A stretch of DNA of 64,000 nucleotides from Monocercomonoides exilis (taxonomy: Eukaryota; Preaxostyla; Oxymonadida; Polymastigidae), in the NCBI GenBank assembly GCA_001643675.2, contig LSRY02000069.1:129001-193000 (forward strand), given 5' to 3'. The position numbers and the translations under genes were made by a program. Each line of letters begins with the position of its first letter. Position 1 is the first letter of the stretch. The notes beneath the pieces were generated by a model, which did no database searches, was not told the DNA's origin, and was given only the letters and a program-made list of their open reading frames with translations. Positions 35,015 to 46,425 of the stretch are shown here, in pieces.

Positions 35015-35539
35015 TTTCTCTCTTCTCCTCCTGATTATTCACACACACTGCGTTGTTCAGAAGGATGCACTGCTGCTCAAGTACATCCCTTGTCGCTGAC
35101 ACACTGCGCTTGCAAATACACCTGCATTTCCCAATCTGCTTTTCCCGAAAATAGCACATGTGATAGGCAGTGAGAAGGAAGAAATGGAAAAAGAAGGAGA
35201 GGAAGAAGGAAATGACATGTTCGATGTGCAGAAGGACTTCTGTTTTAGCGAAGAGGATTCCACGGTGGGAGATGATGGTGTGAATGGCTTTTGTGGATTT
35301 CCCACAACAAATGAAGTGGCAAACAATTCAGTGTGAGGAAAGGGAGAAAAAGGAGGAGTGGCAAATGTTGAGGAGACTGTGATGTTTTGAGTGTTCAGTT
35401 GCGCAGATGAGAGTGTGCTGTCGAACGAGTTGAATGTCTGACAATGTTCATCTTCATCGTCACCTCCTTCTTCTCTTCCCTTTTCTCTCCTCTTCCTTTC
35501 TGTTGATGCATGTGTAAACCTTGCGTCAAAATCATCAAT

Positions 35540-35830
35540 TCACAATTTACAAAACTCGTCTTTCTCCTTCTTCATTTTCTTCTTTTGCTCTTTTTGCTGT
35601 CCACATTTACTCTGCTCTGCACTCAAATTGCTTCTGAAATTCTCCTTCTTTGCCTCTTCCATTTGAACTTGAACTCCTCTCTCTTCGCTTCTTGGCGGTG
35701 TCAGAAAGCGAGTGAATGAATGCGACGTTCCCCAGAAGTTCCTTCCTCCGCTCATTCCCATTCAAATCATCCACCCTGTTCAGCACAGCCGGAGCGCGGA
35801 AGCCATACGAAGTGCTGAAGCAAAAAGTGA
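35540..35830 (-). CDS. charged hypothetical protein end
   Basis: Two overlapping minus-strand frames look coding. One starts at ATG 35761 and ends at TGA 35540 (QMEEAKKENFRSNLSAEQSK). The other, from about 35840 to about 35632, reads RAPAVLNRVDDLNGNERRKE and ends at its own TGA. An intron between them would give one protein. No domain recognised. Upstream DNA to 36000 continues with coding-like fragments. Confidence 0.35.
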
Positions 35831-35859
35831 TCTGCTTCTGAAGTTAAGGAAAGTGGTTC

Positions 35860-37249
35860 AGAAACATATCCAGTCATCCCACAGAAGACTTTGACATAGA
35901 TGAAGATAATGTTGAGAGCAGGAAAACTGAACGAATTTTTATTGGAGGGTTTAATCAAGCTGCAGATTGAATAGTTAATATTTTCATGAAGGTCAACAGG
36001 ATGATCCCCCTTCTAATGAGAGGAGGCATCTTAGAAGATGGTTAAGAATGTTAATGTTTGTGACAACAGAGAAATCCATTTATAATCCAATGAATTTTGT
36101 GAAGAAGTTGATAAGTTTTAAATGATGGTGTTGATGAATGCAAGATCGTATAAGGCAGGATGACTCCACAAGAAGACAATAATCCCTAATTACAATTATT
36201 TTGGAAAATATTCTGTTATTAATCAATTAAGCTGCATTTCTTCAAAGTCATTTGCCTTCTTTTTTTAATTTCCTCTCCTTTTTCTTCAAAAACAAAAAAT
36301 GTTAATAACTCTCAATTTCCTTTCTTTTCCATTTCCATCTTCAAAAAATCTTCTCTCCTTTTTTTCTCTTCTCAAAAAATATCCCTCTTTCATCTTGACA
36401 TTTCAGAATATTCTTCTTCTTTCCCGCTTATTCCCTCTTTTCTTTCTTTTCAAAATCCAGATCTCCAATCAACAATAATCACCTTCTTCATCTTCCTCAG
36501 CCACATCTCTACATATTTACAACATTATCTTCTCCAAATCTCCACCCACTCTTCTCCATCCCTTTGCCTCAGAATTTCTTTCATTCAAAAACCCCTCTCG
36601 AAAAATTGACATTCCAAAAACCACTCAACTCCCACTCCCTGCCACAAATAATATTCTTCCATCTCTTCTCTGCCCCATATCCCTCCTATATCTGTTATTG
36701 ATGAGATAAACACAAAAGACTGTTTGGATGTTTGTGAACATTTTTTAAAGGGGAAGATCATAACAAAAATATAAAAACACATCTGGATATCAATCACACT
36801 GCGGGTTGGTTGAGAAGGCCCTTCCAATGAGATATATGTAATATATTGTGGAGATTTATTCCTAGCTGCAATTTGACCATTCTGGAGCTGAAATGAAGAG
36901 ATTGATTTATTTTTTGAATGATGATGGCTGTGGAAATGAAGCTGTTCGGCAAAAAACAGTCGAAGGGCAGTTTGGTCTTTATTTATTATTTTTTATATGA
37001 ATATTTACCTGTTGATTGTTTTTGTGTTTCTTTCAGGGGAGGAGGCGGAAATGAATGAAAAGAAATAAAAGAGGGATATCTCGTTGTGCAGGGTGAACAT
37101 AGAATTGGGAGAGCGAATTCATATGGAAAGTGCCCAGGGTGAAGGGATTGGGAAGAGAATGAGAGATGATATTTTCAGATGATAAACAGGGTATTTTTCA
37201 ATGACGAGAGTGGAATTTGAGCAAAATGCATAAATCTCACATTTTTCAG
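35860..37249. other. mostly non-coding; one weak minus-strand frame
   Basis: 36240-36600 is a CT-rich tract. A minus-strand frame at 36585-36827 (80 codons, key run GIWGREEMEEYYLWQGVG) has fair composition but no support. Nothing else identified. Confidence 0.35.
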
Positions 37250-37529
37250 AAGAACAAGAAATAGATGCATTTGATGGAGAAACAACTGATGGAAATTACG
37301 GTTGGGGAATCAGATGATGAAACATTCGAAAACAAGAGGAATAATGAAATTGAATTGGAGGGAAACAGTTGCCAACTGAATAAAAAACAGAAAATTGCCT
37401 TCAAAAATGTTTGGAAGGTTTGTTGTTGTTATTTATTTGAAGTGATTATTATTTTGTTTTAAGAATGCTGAAAGAACGAAGGATTAGATCGCTTTGAAGA
37501 AAAAGAAGAAAAGCAAGGAAGAAAAATGA
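37250..37529 (+). CDS. small two-exon basic protein
   Basis: A candidate acceptor (ACATTTTTCAG) at 37239-37249 opens a frame that reads KNKK, TAG, MHLMEKQ and then an acidic-to-basic chain. It reaches a donor at 37418. A 46-nt intron (37418-37463, GTTTGTTG to TTTTAAG) leads in phase to exon 2 (37464-37529), which reads NAERTKD, TAG, IALKKKKK and ends at TGA 37527-37529. Both TAGs are in frame and the only TGA is terminal. The Lys-rich tail suggests a nuclear protein. The 5' exon or exons have not been found. Confidence 0.5.
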
Positions 37530-37963
37530 AATGAAGATTGATGAAATGCGAGATGTTACGAAGATGCCTGGCGTTGGGCATTGGCAAAGAATTAATTTTG
37601 AGGAAAGAAGATTTGAGTGAAAGAAGGGAAGCGAAAAATTGAAAGAAATGGAATGAAAAAGATATTGACGCGTGCTTTGTATTTTTTGTTGGCGAGGAGG
37701 GATGATTGAGCTGAATGTTTGATGGATTTGGAGGATCTTATTTGGTAGGAAAAAGATACAAAAATTGAAGAAGATGAAGAAGTTGAATCATTTTAGATAG
37801 TCTTTAAAGGAGATGCTTCAAATTTTGAAAGACTGTTCATTTGTTCTGCTGGAACCTTTTTTTTTTTTTTCGTAACTTCGAGAATTCTTGAGTTTCCGAA
37901 ACATGCACCTTCTTTTCCCTCATACATATCTTTGTCAATTTTCTGTTTTGTCAATTTTTGTAT

Positions 37964-40025
37964 TCATTTCACATAAGATCGCTGAATATTAGTTCTCTAT
38001 TTATGCTTTTTCTTTCGATCTTAGCAGCAAGCATTCAAAAACGCATTCTGTGCCTTAAAAAGCAATTCCTCAAGAGAGGATTGAAGATTAAGTGAATTCG
38101 AAGAAGCAGATTAATTAACTATCAGAGGCGCAGAACTGTTCAAAGAAGAGTGTGAAGATAACAATGGAATAACCTGATCGTTTAATGAATGATTGAATTT
38201 AGTATTAGATAGTGGTTTTATCCACACATGAGAAAATTCACTTGTTGAAAAGAGTGAACACATGGAATTTCATGAAAGACATAGAGCAAAAGAAAGAAAA
38301 GATGTATCTGGAGAACTCATTGATGATGAAGTCAGAGTTGAAGAAGGAGAAAACATAGAATTCGATGAGAAAGAAGAAGAAAGGAAAGACGAGCCAAGCA
38401 GCGGAGATTGAATAAACGATGAATAACTTGAAGAAGTCACAGAATTCTGAAACGTTGGAGATTGAACAGAAAATGAAGAGTTGGAATTCTTTGGAATAAC
38501 ACAACGAGAAAGAATAGGAGACGAATCTGACTTTGCCAGAAAACTTGCGAAAGAAGATGAATTGCAAATTCTGTTCTTTGCACAGTTTTCTTCTTCTCCT
38601 TGCTCTTTTTCTATTTCCTTTTTCCAGTTAATCTATTCCGCTTGCTTTTTGTTATTAACATTTCCTTTTTCTCTCTCTCAGCTCTTTGCTTATCAATAAT
38701 AATGTTCACTCCTTTTGAAGCCGAGTCTACAACTTTTGAATGCTCTTCATCCACAACCGACAAATTATTCAGCATCAACCTCTTCTTCTTCCTCTTCCTC
38801 CTCTTCCTCTTCGCTTCTGCTTTCAGATTCAAATCCTTCCTCGTTCTCCTTTGCAGCTATCTCTCTCATCTCATTCCACGCATCCTGGTCTGCATCTTCG
38901 TACGCAAGTCACTTTTTTATCAGCTCGCCCAGCCACATTTCTCTTCTTAGGCGCTGCGGCTTCTGTGACAACATTAATGCAGCTTTCTTTTTCTTTGCGG
39001 TTGCTTGCTGTTGTGAGGGAACAGGATACACAGGAAACGAATGCCTTGAACTGGAACGCGGAAGCAACGCATCTGAAATCAATGGCCTCTTTTGAACAAC
39101 AGCAGATTTATTCACATTTTCAATAGGAAGATTTCCTGTTTGCTCTTTGGGTGGAACCTTTTTTCTTTTTAATTCTGTCTTTCGCACATGTTCTTTCACC
39201 TGGTTGACTGCATCCAAAGGATCAAAGGCGATTTGCTCAGACGAAGAAAGGTGCAATTTGTTTGGAGTTGAAGGACTTTTCCCTCCTTCCAGTGCAAGTG
39301 GCCGAATAGCAGGAGGAGTTGAAGCAGAAGATGGATGAACAGCTTGAGATATGAGGGAAGGAGATAAAGAAGTTCTGATGGAAGGAAAAGATTGTTGTTG
39401 GATGTTCAAAAACTTGAAAGAATTGACAAGCGAAGAAGTGCAGTTAGAGAGAGGATGAAGGGCAATGTTTGAATTTGAAGTGAAATCAACAGCTGAATCT
39501 CAAAGCGCAACCAAATTGTGGGTAGGGTGTTTCTGTATCAGATCCATCACCTTTGAATACTTCTTCAACGTGAAGAAAGATGCCAACTTTGAGAACTACA
39601 ACGTATCTCTTCATCCAGGCACGCTGTTCTGACTGAATGTTCTAATCCCTTTCTCATTCTGAAACATCAAAGGTGATCCTTTCCCTGTTCCTTTCCTTCC
39701 CTTCCTGTGTGTCGCTTCTGCTTTCTCTTCGCAGTTCCGCCTGGCTTAGCTTTAGCCCGCTCTTCAGCGCGCTCATCAGATCCAGTATTGCTCTCGTCTG
39801 CCTCGTATCGGCAACCGCAAACACAGGCACTTTTCGCATCTTCCACACAAATTGCACATTTTCCTCGCTTTTGATACGCACATAACGGCAAAACACATCC
39901 AATTCATCGCTCAAATCTTCCAATTCAGAATAAAAGAGGTCATTCCTCATGCAGTCCAATTTCCGCTCTCTTGTCAAAATTGGCGTTTGGCTTTCTTTCG
40001 CCTCTTGTTGCGCCTCGCTGGCCAT
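37964..40025 (-). CDS. multi-exon protein with possible PH-like segment
   Basis: ATG at 40025 (MASEAQQEAKES) opens a helical N-terminus. A 33-nt intron (GTTTCAGAATG to CATTCAG, about 39637-39669) leads to QRAWMKRYVVVLKVGIFLH, which resembles the W-x-K-R-Y-V-V-L start of a PH domain. A second intron (GTGATGGATC to AGATTCAG) returns in phase to a Ser/Pro-rich region (39409-38912). An in-frame TGA at 38909 is followed in the same frame by an acidic helix (AYEDADQDAWNEMREIAAK). Further left, a Ser-rich frame (38520-37964) crosses one TGA and three TAA/TAG codons and ends at TGA 37964. The PH call is tentative and the exon set incomplete. Confidence 0.4.
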
Positions 40026-40079
40026 TTTGTTCTCCTTCTGGTTGGTAGGAGTACCTGTCTCAATGTGTGGTTGCTGTAT

Positions 40080-41186
40080 TCATCGGATGCTGCTAATTAG
40101 ATTTTTGTCTTTTTCTTCTTTCTCCATTTTCCTGCGCTCCCACTCATCTTTCTCACTCATCTTCTTCTGTATCTCCTGCAGTTTCATCAGACAAAGCAGT
40201 TTTTCTCTCTGATCATTAGATTCCAATGAATTACACGTAATCTTCGCCTCTTCATCGTCCACCTTCCCATTCTCATTCTGAAACTCATCTTGCATCGCCC
40301 TTGTCACTTCTCTGTTGAAATTCTTCATCCCCATTTCACCCAATGTCACCACTCCTACTCCAACAACAACAACAGGTAACAGCGACATTGTAGCTGCACC
40401 AACAGCTCCTCTCCCCATCTCCATCTCTTTGATGAACACAATCAACGCTCTCCTTCCAACACATCTCCATCCGCCTTCCATACGCTTCCCTCGTGTTAAA
40501 TGTATCGTTCCAAAGGGATCTCTTGCAGAATAATATTGCCTAGGCAGTGGAGAAGGAGATCGAGTTGGAGATGGAATTGTTGTTGAGTTCAGTTGCTGCT
40601 GTTTTTGCTGCTTTTCCTATGAAAAAGGCTCTGGTTTTGGCTCATTATAATTCGTTTCGCCTTTTTTGTTGTTTTGAATAGACTCTTTTGTGTTTGTATT
40701 CTTTTCTGTTTCCGCTTGATTATCTTTCTTTTGAAGTCTTTCAACACTTTCTTGAGCTTCATTGTTTTCATTTCCTTTCTTTTTCATCGAAATACTTTGT
40801 TTTGTTTCAGTATCATTTGCATCATCGTTGTGTGCTCCTTCCTTTTCACTCATATCGCTCTCCAAACTTTCAGTTGATTCGTCATCTGATAGAATTCCCC
40901 CAACATTCACCACATTCCCATAGCTCATCAGCTTCAGAATATTCTTATCATGTGCATTGCCCTCTTCATACAGCCATCCATCCCCCGAGCTTATTCCCCA
41001 CCAGTCGCAGTCGTCTAACTCTTCTTCTCTTCTTCTGAACACTTTCACAATCTCCTGTATCTTCCTCTTCTCCCTCCTCCTCTTCTTCTTTCTTGTTCTG
41101 TCTGTGGAGCTTATCCAGTACTTTATATAGTTCTTTTCTTGACTTTTCAATCTTTTACACGGTGATTTTGTTCTGTAACATTTCAT
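40080..41186 (-). CDS. charged protein with C-terminal coiled coil
   Basis: One frame of 369 codons, from a TTG or an upstream exon at 41186 to TGA 40080-40082, broken only by TAG 40617 (Gln). It has a basic N-terminus (RTRKKKRRREKRKIQEIV), a central segment (DDCDWWGISSGDGWLYEEG) and an acidic low-complexity stretch. A Pro/Ser-rich linker follows the TAG (IPSPTRSPSPLPRQYYSARD), then a hydrophobic Val/Gly patch and a C-terminal Glu/Lys helix (LMKLQEIQKKMSEKDEWERR). The frame on both sides of the TAG is equally protein-like, supporting read-through. The frame also continues after the TGA into the next gene (ATG 40025). Function unknown. Confidence 0.55.
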
Positions 41187-41260
41187 ATTTCTGATACACT
41201 TCCTAATGAAGTGAAATATTGATAATTTGATAATTATTTCATATCACACATTAACAGCAA

Positions 41261-41845
41261 TACAATAATTGATTTTTGAGTATTTTGCAAATTAATAATA
41301 AAAACAAACTTTGTTAAAAATGAACAACAGTTATCAAAGTCACATTGAATAGTCTTTCTGTTTGTTTCATCAAAAATTGTCTATGTGCCAAACAAAATAA
41401 CCAGTTTCTAAACAAATAGGTCAAAATTCTTGAATTAATGAAAAATAACAACGATTTGTTCCAAACCTTTTATGTAGCTTTGACATTATATGTCAAACGT
41501 TCTCACATATTAAATATATCGAATGACTGTAAAATAATAAGAAAAATCTTCGAAGACGGTGCATGGGAAACAATTCATTTCACACAACACTTCATCCCAA
41601 ATAAAAAATATGTTAAAAAACAAATTATTACCAACTTTTTCCACTAACAGATTTTCAAAAAAAGCATCAGACATGTTTATTATTGTTATTTATTCACATT
41701 GAGCAAAATAGATCATGGTATTCTTAATGGCGCCATTAATAATAATTTGTATTTTTTATGATCAAAAATTTCAAAAATGAATGACAATTTTTTATTTTTG
41801 TTTCATTTAATTTGTAATTATTATTGCTTTATTAATGCAAACATG
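41261..41845 (+). repeat. left 585-bp inverted repeat
   Basis: Matches the reverse complement of 44866-45450. It contains a TGA-free frame of about 140 codons (see the entry at 41354-41761). Confidence 0.88.
41354..41761 (+). CDS. TIR-encoded small frame, duplicated in the other repeat
   Basis: After a TGA near 41347, the frame runs about 136 codons to TGA 41759-41761, crossing a TAG and a TAA. The ATG at 41438 begins a 69-codon portion of protein-like composition (KRSHILNISNDCKIIRKIFE). The same protein is encoded on the minus strand at 45273-45064 because the repeats are identical. It may be a real exon or promoter-proximal peptide of the element, or chance. No homologue recognised. Confidence 0.3.
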
Positions 41846-41984
41846 TCATCAAAAATTAGTTTTGATTTTTTTAATGTTTGAATAAAGGTGAAAAAAAAAT
41901 TAAATAAAATGCAATCTTTTAATGGTTTTTTTTAATAAAAAATATTTATGAAAAATTAAAAATTAATTACAAAAAAATAAATTT

Positions 41985-44433
41985 TTATTCAGTAAGTTGA
42001 TAAAATGTAAATCCAGACTTCCATCCTTCCAGTGATAAATTTTTCCAACACTGATTCCATTTATCTAGTGCTAGCAGTGACACAACCTCATCGTCGCATT
42101 CAAAGAAAATGCTTTTCTCGTCAATCAAATGCTTTCTATCCTTCACAATTGCAATGAAATGTCCATCTTTGAATTTTGATGTTGAATGAATCACAGTTCC
42201 ACAAAGCTGATATTTTGCTGTTATCATATCATTATCAGAAAAGAATTTCAGGGAAGTTTTTGATTTCAAAGGATCAAAAAAGCAGATATCAAAAGGGCCA
42301 TTTCCTTTTTCAGCAACAAACAGTTGAGTTAGAGGGGGATTGACTGATGAAGGTGTCGGATTGTTATGAAACACACACATACCACATGGAAAAGCATCAA
42401 GCCTGATCCATTTCAATTCAATTCTTCCAGTTGAACATTTTCCACACATCTGTTTCTGTTGATCCTCCTCCTCTTTGACAACAGAAAAATAAGAATTTAA
42501 ACCTTCAACAATGTCAGCGTTTGATATTGGCACCTCCAACATTATTCCCCTTGGCTTTGAAGTCAATTGATTACAAGACTGACATTTCATAAACTTGTGA
42601 CTGTGAAGTTGAAACTTTTTAATAACACCATCATCCTCCTCCGACAATAACTCCAAGAATTTTTCATATGTTGAAAGAGAACCTTTAGGTTCCATCAATG
42701 GTCCAAAATTATTCTCATACATTTGAATCATTCTCTTCGTTCCCCAATAGAATTTCTGAAAATCACACCCACTCAAACATTGCAGAACCAATTGAAGCGA
42801 TTGTCGATCTGTTAAGTTCTTTTTGCTCGAAAAGCTCCTTCCCAAATCCAGAGATGCAAAACATTGACACAATGAACTGAATGAACAAGTCTTTCCCAGA
42901 TTCCTCAATCCTCTTTTCGAAATTTTGTATTTGTAAACACAAGATCTTGAACCTATATCACCATCAATCACATGCATTGATAAACAGTCGATAAATCTCT
43001 CAATTGGTGCAAACATCAGATAAACAATGTCAGTTCTTGAAGGATTTTTTGAATTGGATTCCATATCGTCATCTTCGTTTGAAGATATTTTCTTTTTGCT
43101 GTGAAAGAGTGTTGCTAACTCTGGCTCTAAGGGTGATGAAGTTGACAAAGTTAAAGAGGGAGAGGAAGGGGAGGAGGAGGAAGAAGAACAAGAACAAGAA
43201 GAACAAGAAGAAGAGGAGGAGGAGGAAGAGGAAGGAGAGGAGTGAGATGGAGGAGAAGGAGAAGGAGAGGATGAAAATAAAGGAGAGGAAGAGGAAGAGG
43301 AGGATGAGAGAGAGGAAGGAGAGGAGTGAGATGGAGGAGAAGGAGAAGTGGAAGGGGAAGGAAAAGGAGAAAGAGAAGAAGACAAAGAGGATGAGGAAGA
43401 GGGGGAAGCAGGAAAGGAAGCAGATGAGGATGCGGATGAAACTGTTGAAGGATGAATATTCGAAGGAGTTAATGGAAAAGAAGATGGAAATGATGGGGAG
43501 GAAGAAGATTGAAATGAAGATGGAGAAGCCATATGTAAAGGATGGAAAGAGGATAAATTTGAAGGATAAGGAAAGGATGAGGAAGAAAATGAAGTCGATG
43601 GGAATGAGGAGGAGGAAGGAGATGAGAATGATGGGAAAGGTGAAGAAGATGATGGAATTGATTTTTCTGATGGAGGAAAAGCAGAAAACATAAAAGGAGA
43701 TGGAAAGGAGAGAGGGTTGATTGAGGAAGATGAGGATGATGATAATGTTGAAGTTGATGATGATAATGAAATTGATTTTGGAGTGTCATTGTGTGAAATG
43801 TAATCTTCTGAATCTTCCATATCCATTTCAATTGATTCAATTTTTTCATTTTCTGCTCCAAAATATCCAAAATACGATTTAGAAGAATTAAGTTGAGAAG
43901 AACGTTGTTTCCTTTTCATTAGCGGTGTTCTATCTGTTGACATTGCTTTCTTTTGATCGAAAAAGGATGCTCGAAAAGTCGGTGGTTTTATTTCAAACAC
44001 AAACTCTTGGCTTAGTGTCTGCTGAGAGAATTCTTTTGTCAGAATCAATAGCATTTCACTTTGTAATTCATAGGAGAGGCTATTGAAAACATGACTCAGC
44101 TCTTTTATGGTTCGTTACAGCGGATCAACATATTGCAAAATAAAAAAATAATAATAATAAATATTTATAAATCAAAAAAAGAATATTTAAAAAAAAACAT
44201 TGTATAAAGAAAAATAGCTTAAATTAAACATAATTAAAAAAAGACACGCCATTTGATGATTTCAATAAACTTCCGAAAAGTTGCCTTTTTACTTGTGTTT
44301 GTTGGAAAAACATAAATGAAACCATTTCTGCATGAGCGGGTGACATCTTTTGAAAAAAATTTGTGAGTTGGACCATATCCTTCTGCAGGCTTCTAAATTC
44401 AAATCCATTATGAACCCTTTTAGCAGACAACAT
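41985..44433 (-). CDS. USP-like (peptidase C19) ubiquitin hydrolase of a transposable element
   Basis: Main frame 44054-41985 (689 codons, TAA end). Upstream, a frame from ATG 44433 (MLSAKRVHNGFEFRSLQKDM) joins through a candidate 130-nt intron (44100-44229) to exon 2 at 44099, giving about 770 residues. Order: helical N-terminus similar in style to that of the gene at 49228; about 200-residue Ser/Pro low-complexity region (43150-43740); then the USP core. The Cys box is GLRNLGKTCSFSSLCQC, zinc-knuckle-like pairs are CQSC...CGKC, and the His box is CGTVIH...DGHFIAIV followed by ECDDE. USPs cleave ubiquitin from proteins at this Cys/His/Asp site. Cys and His are present, so activity is possible. 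No transposase domain follows. Confidence 0.75.
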
Positions 44434-44865
44434 TGTCGATAAACCGATCCAATCAATGAAATTGCAATATATGGGAATTTTTTTTTATGAGAAATGGAAC
44501 TCATAAAACAATAAAAAAATAATAAAAATCAAATTCAACCAAAAATGTAAAATTTCTGACCAATAAAAAATTGAACACAAAAAAATAAACAGAGATTATC
44601 TAATTTTGAACAAATATTAAATTAGATTCGATAAAAAAAATAAAAAAAAAAAATAATCGAAGTTTATTAAAAATTTCAAAAAATTTTTTTCTTTGCAAAA
44701 AAATAAAAATCAACTTAAATTGTCTTCTCATTATTTGAAAATTCAAAAATAAAATTAAAATACTTCAAAAAAATAAATATTTTTTATTTTAATAAAAAAT
44801 AATTTTATTAATTTTTATATCACTTAATAAATTATTTTAATAATTAATTGACAACATATATATGG

Positions 44866-45450
44866 CATGTTTGCATTAATAAAGCAATAATAATTACAAA
44901 TTAAATGAAACAAAAATAAAAAATTGTCATTCATTTTTGAAATTTTTGATCATAAAAAATACAAATTATTATTAATGGCGCCATTAAGAATACCATGATC
45001 TATTTTGCTCAATGTGAATAAATAACAATAATAAACATGTCTGATGCTTTTTTTGAAAATCTGTTAGTGGAAAAAGTTGGTAATAATTTGTTTTTTAACA
45101 TATTTTTTATTTGGGATGAAGTGTTGTGTGAAATGAATTGTTTCCCATGCACCGTCTTCGAAGATTTTTCTTATTATTTTACAGTCATTCGATATATTTA
45201 ATATGTGAGAACGTTTGACATATAATGTCAAAGCTACATAAAAGGTTTGGAACAAATCGTTGTTATTTTTCATTAATTCAAGAATTTTGACCTATTTGTT
45301 TAGAAACTGGTTATTTTGTTTGGCACATAGACAATTTTTGATGAAACAAACAGAAAGACTATTCAATGTGACTTTGATAACTGTTGTTCATTTTTAACAA
45401 AGTTTGTTTTTATTATTAATTTGCAAAATACTCAAAAATCAATTATTGTA
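44866..45450 (-). repeat. right 585-bp inverted repeat
   Basis: Partner of 41261-41845. Confidence 0.88.
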
Positions 45451-45503
45451 TTTTTTTAAGTGACTGAAGTGATGATAAGAAGATGAATGAAGTTATTAAA
45501 CAT

Positions 45504-45753
45504 TATATGGGTTATTCTTTTTGAAAAGTCGCAAATGTTTAATTATCAAACAAATCAAAAATTTCATATATAGCTCAAATTTCTGTTTCTTCTCACGAAT
45601 TTTCTTAAGAATGTTTGAAATAGCATTATCAAGATATTGATTCCATGTTTGTGAAGTTTAGTGTATGTCAACAAATTTTTGAGCAAAATATGAAATTTTT
45701 GGTTAATTGGAAAATTAAACATTTGCGACTTTTCAAAAAGAATCACCCATATA
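45504..45753. mobile_element. ~250-bp MITE with ~40-bp TIRs
   Basis: The left end TATATGGGTTATTCTTTTTG plus AAAAGTCGCAAATGTTT is matched in reverse at 45715-45753 (CGACTTTTCAAAAAGAATCA, then CCCATATA). The middle is AT-rich and non-coding. It lies 54 bp from the end of the USP-carrying element. Confidence 0.7.
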
Positions 45754-46425
45754 AATAAATATATTTCTTCAAGAAAAATTGGAAAGGCTTATTGAAATGT
45801 TTTGTGTTGTTTGCTTTTTCGTTAATTGTTTTAAATTATTTTATTTAACTTTTGAGTATATTCAAATAAAGATGCTCATCCCTGTTTATCTGCAATTAAA
45901 TAATTTTCATTCTCTGTTCCATCATTCATTCAGAACCAACCGATGAGAGATATCGTCAACAACTTGTGCATTTTTCTCTTGTCTCTTCAGCATATTCCTC
46001 CTCTTCTTCTTCCCCTTCTTCTGTTTTGACTGATCTGTCTATTTGGCTGCTTAACGGAATCATTTATGCCAGAACACACGAAATAATCAAATAGTTTTAA
46101 CTCCCAGTTCTTCGCATATTGAACATATGCAGTGTTGTGCGTGTGATTGAAATGACAAAGAGAAATGAAATTGTTGTCCAGAGAAATTCAACGCTGATAG
46201 AGGTATTTACGATCCGTTTCAATCTGCTTGAATTTCTCCTGCTTCTTCTAAGATGTTGCAGAATTGAGAAGAAGAGAAAGAAACCAGCGAAATGCGACGA
46301 ATGCAATTCAAACTCAATGTGACTTCATTATGTGTGGCGACTAGCCTGGCGATCCTCCCCTCTGCAGCTGTTGTGGATGTTCACCTCTACAACATGGAGA
46401 AAGTGATTGCGTAAAAGATCTTTCA
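45754..46425. other. AT-rich spacer and possible upstream exons
   Basis: 46119-46322 has a basic frame (RFNLLEFLLLLLRCCRIEKK) that might be an exon of the downstream gene. The rest shows nothing identifiable. Confidence 0.3.

Larger units (their letters stand above)
41261..45450. mobile_element. 4.19-kb element with 585-bp inverted repeats carrying a USP-like gene
   Basis: 41261-41845 and 44866-45450 are reverse complements over 585 bp, apparently identical in the stretches compared, so they are recent or kept equal by conversion. Termini are TACAATAATTGATTTTTGAG. Between them lies a minus-strand gene with a USP-type peptidase domain and no transposase. No convincing target duplication flanks the ends (left ACAGCAA, right TTTTTTTAA). 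By structure it is a non-autonomous DNA transposon, or a palindromic segmental element, with an unusual deubiquitinase cargo. Confidence 0.8.

Noticed and set aside
43004-43693. Plus-strand 229-codon Lys/Arg/Glu/Met-rich frame
   Set aside because: It is a shadow of the minus-strand Ser/Pro-rich region of the USP gene; the minus frame includes the conserved Cys and His boxes.
41251-45459. TTAA near both ends of the 4.19-kb element considered as a target duplication
   Set aside because: The two TTAA are at different distances from the repeat boundaries (six and five bases), so the alignment is not clean.
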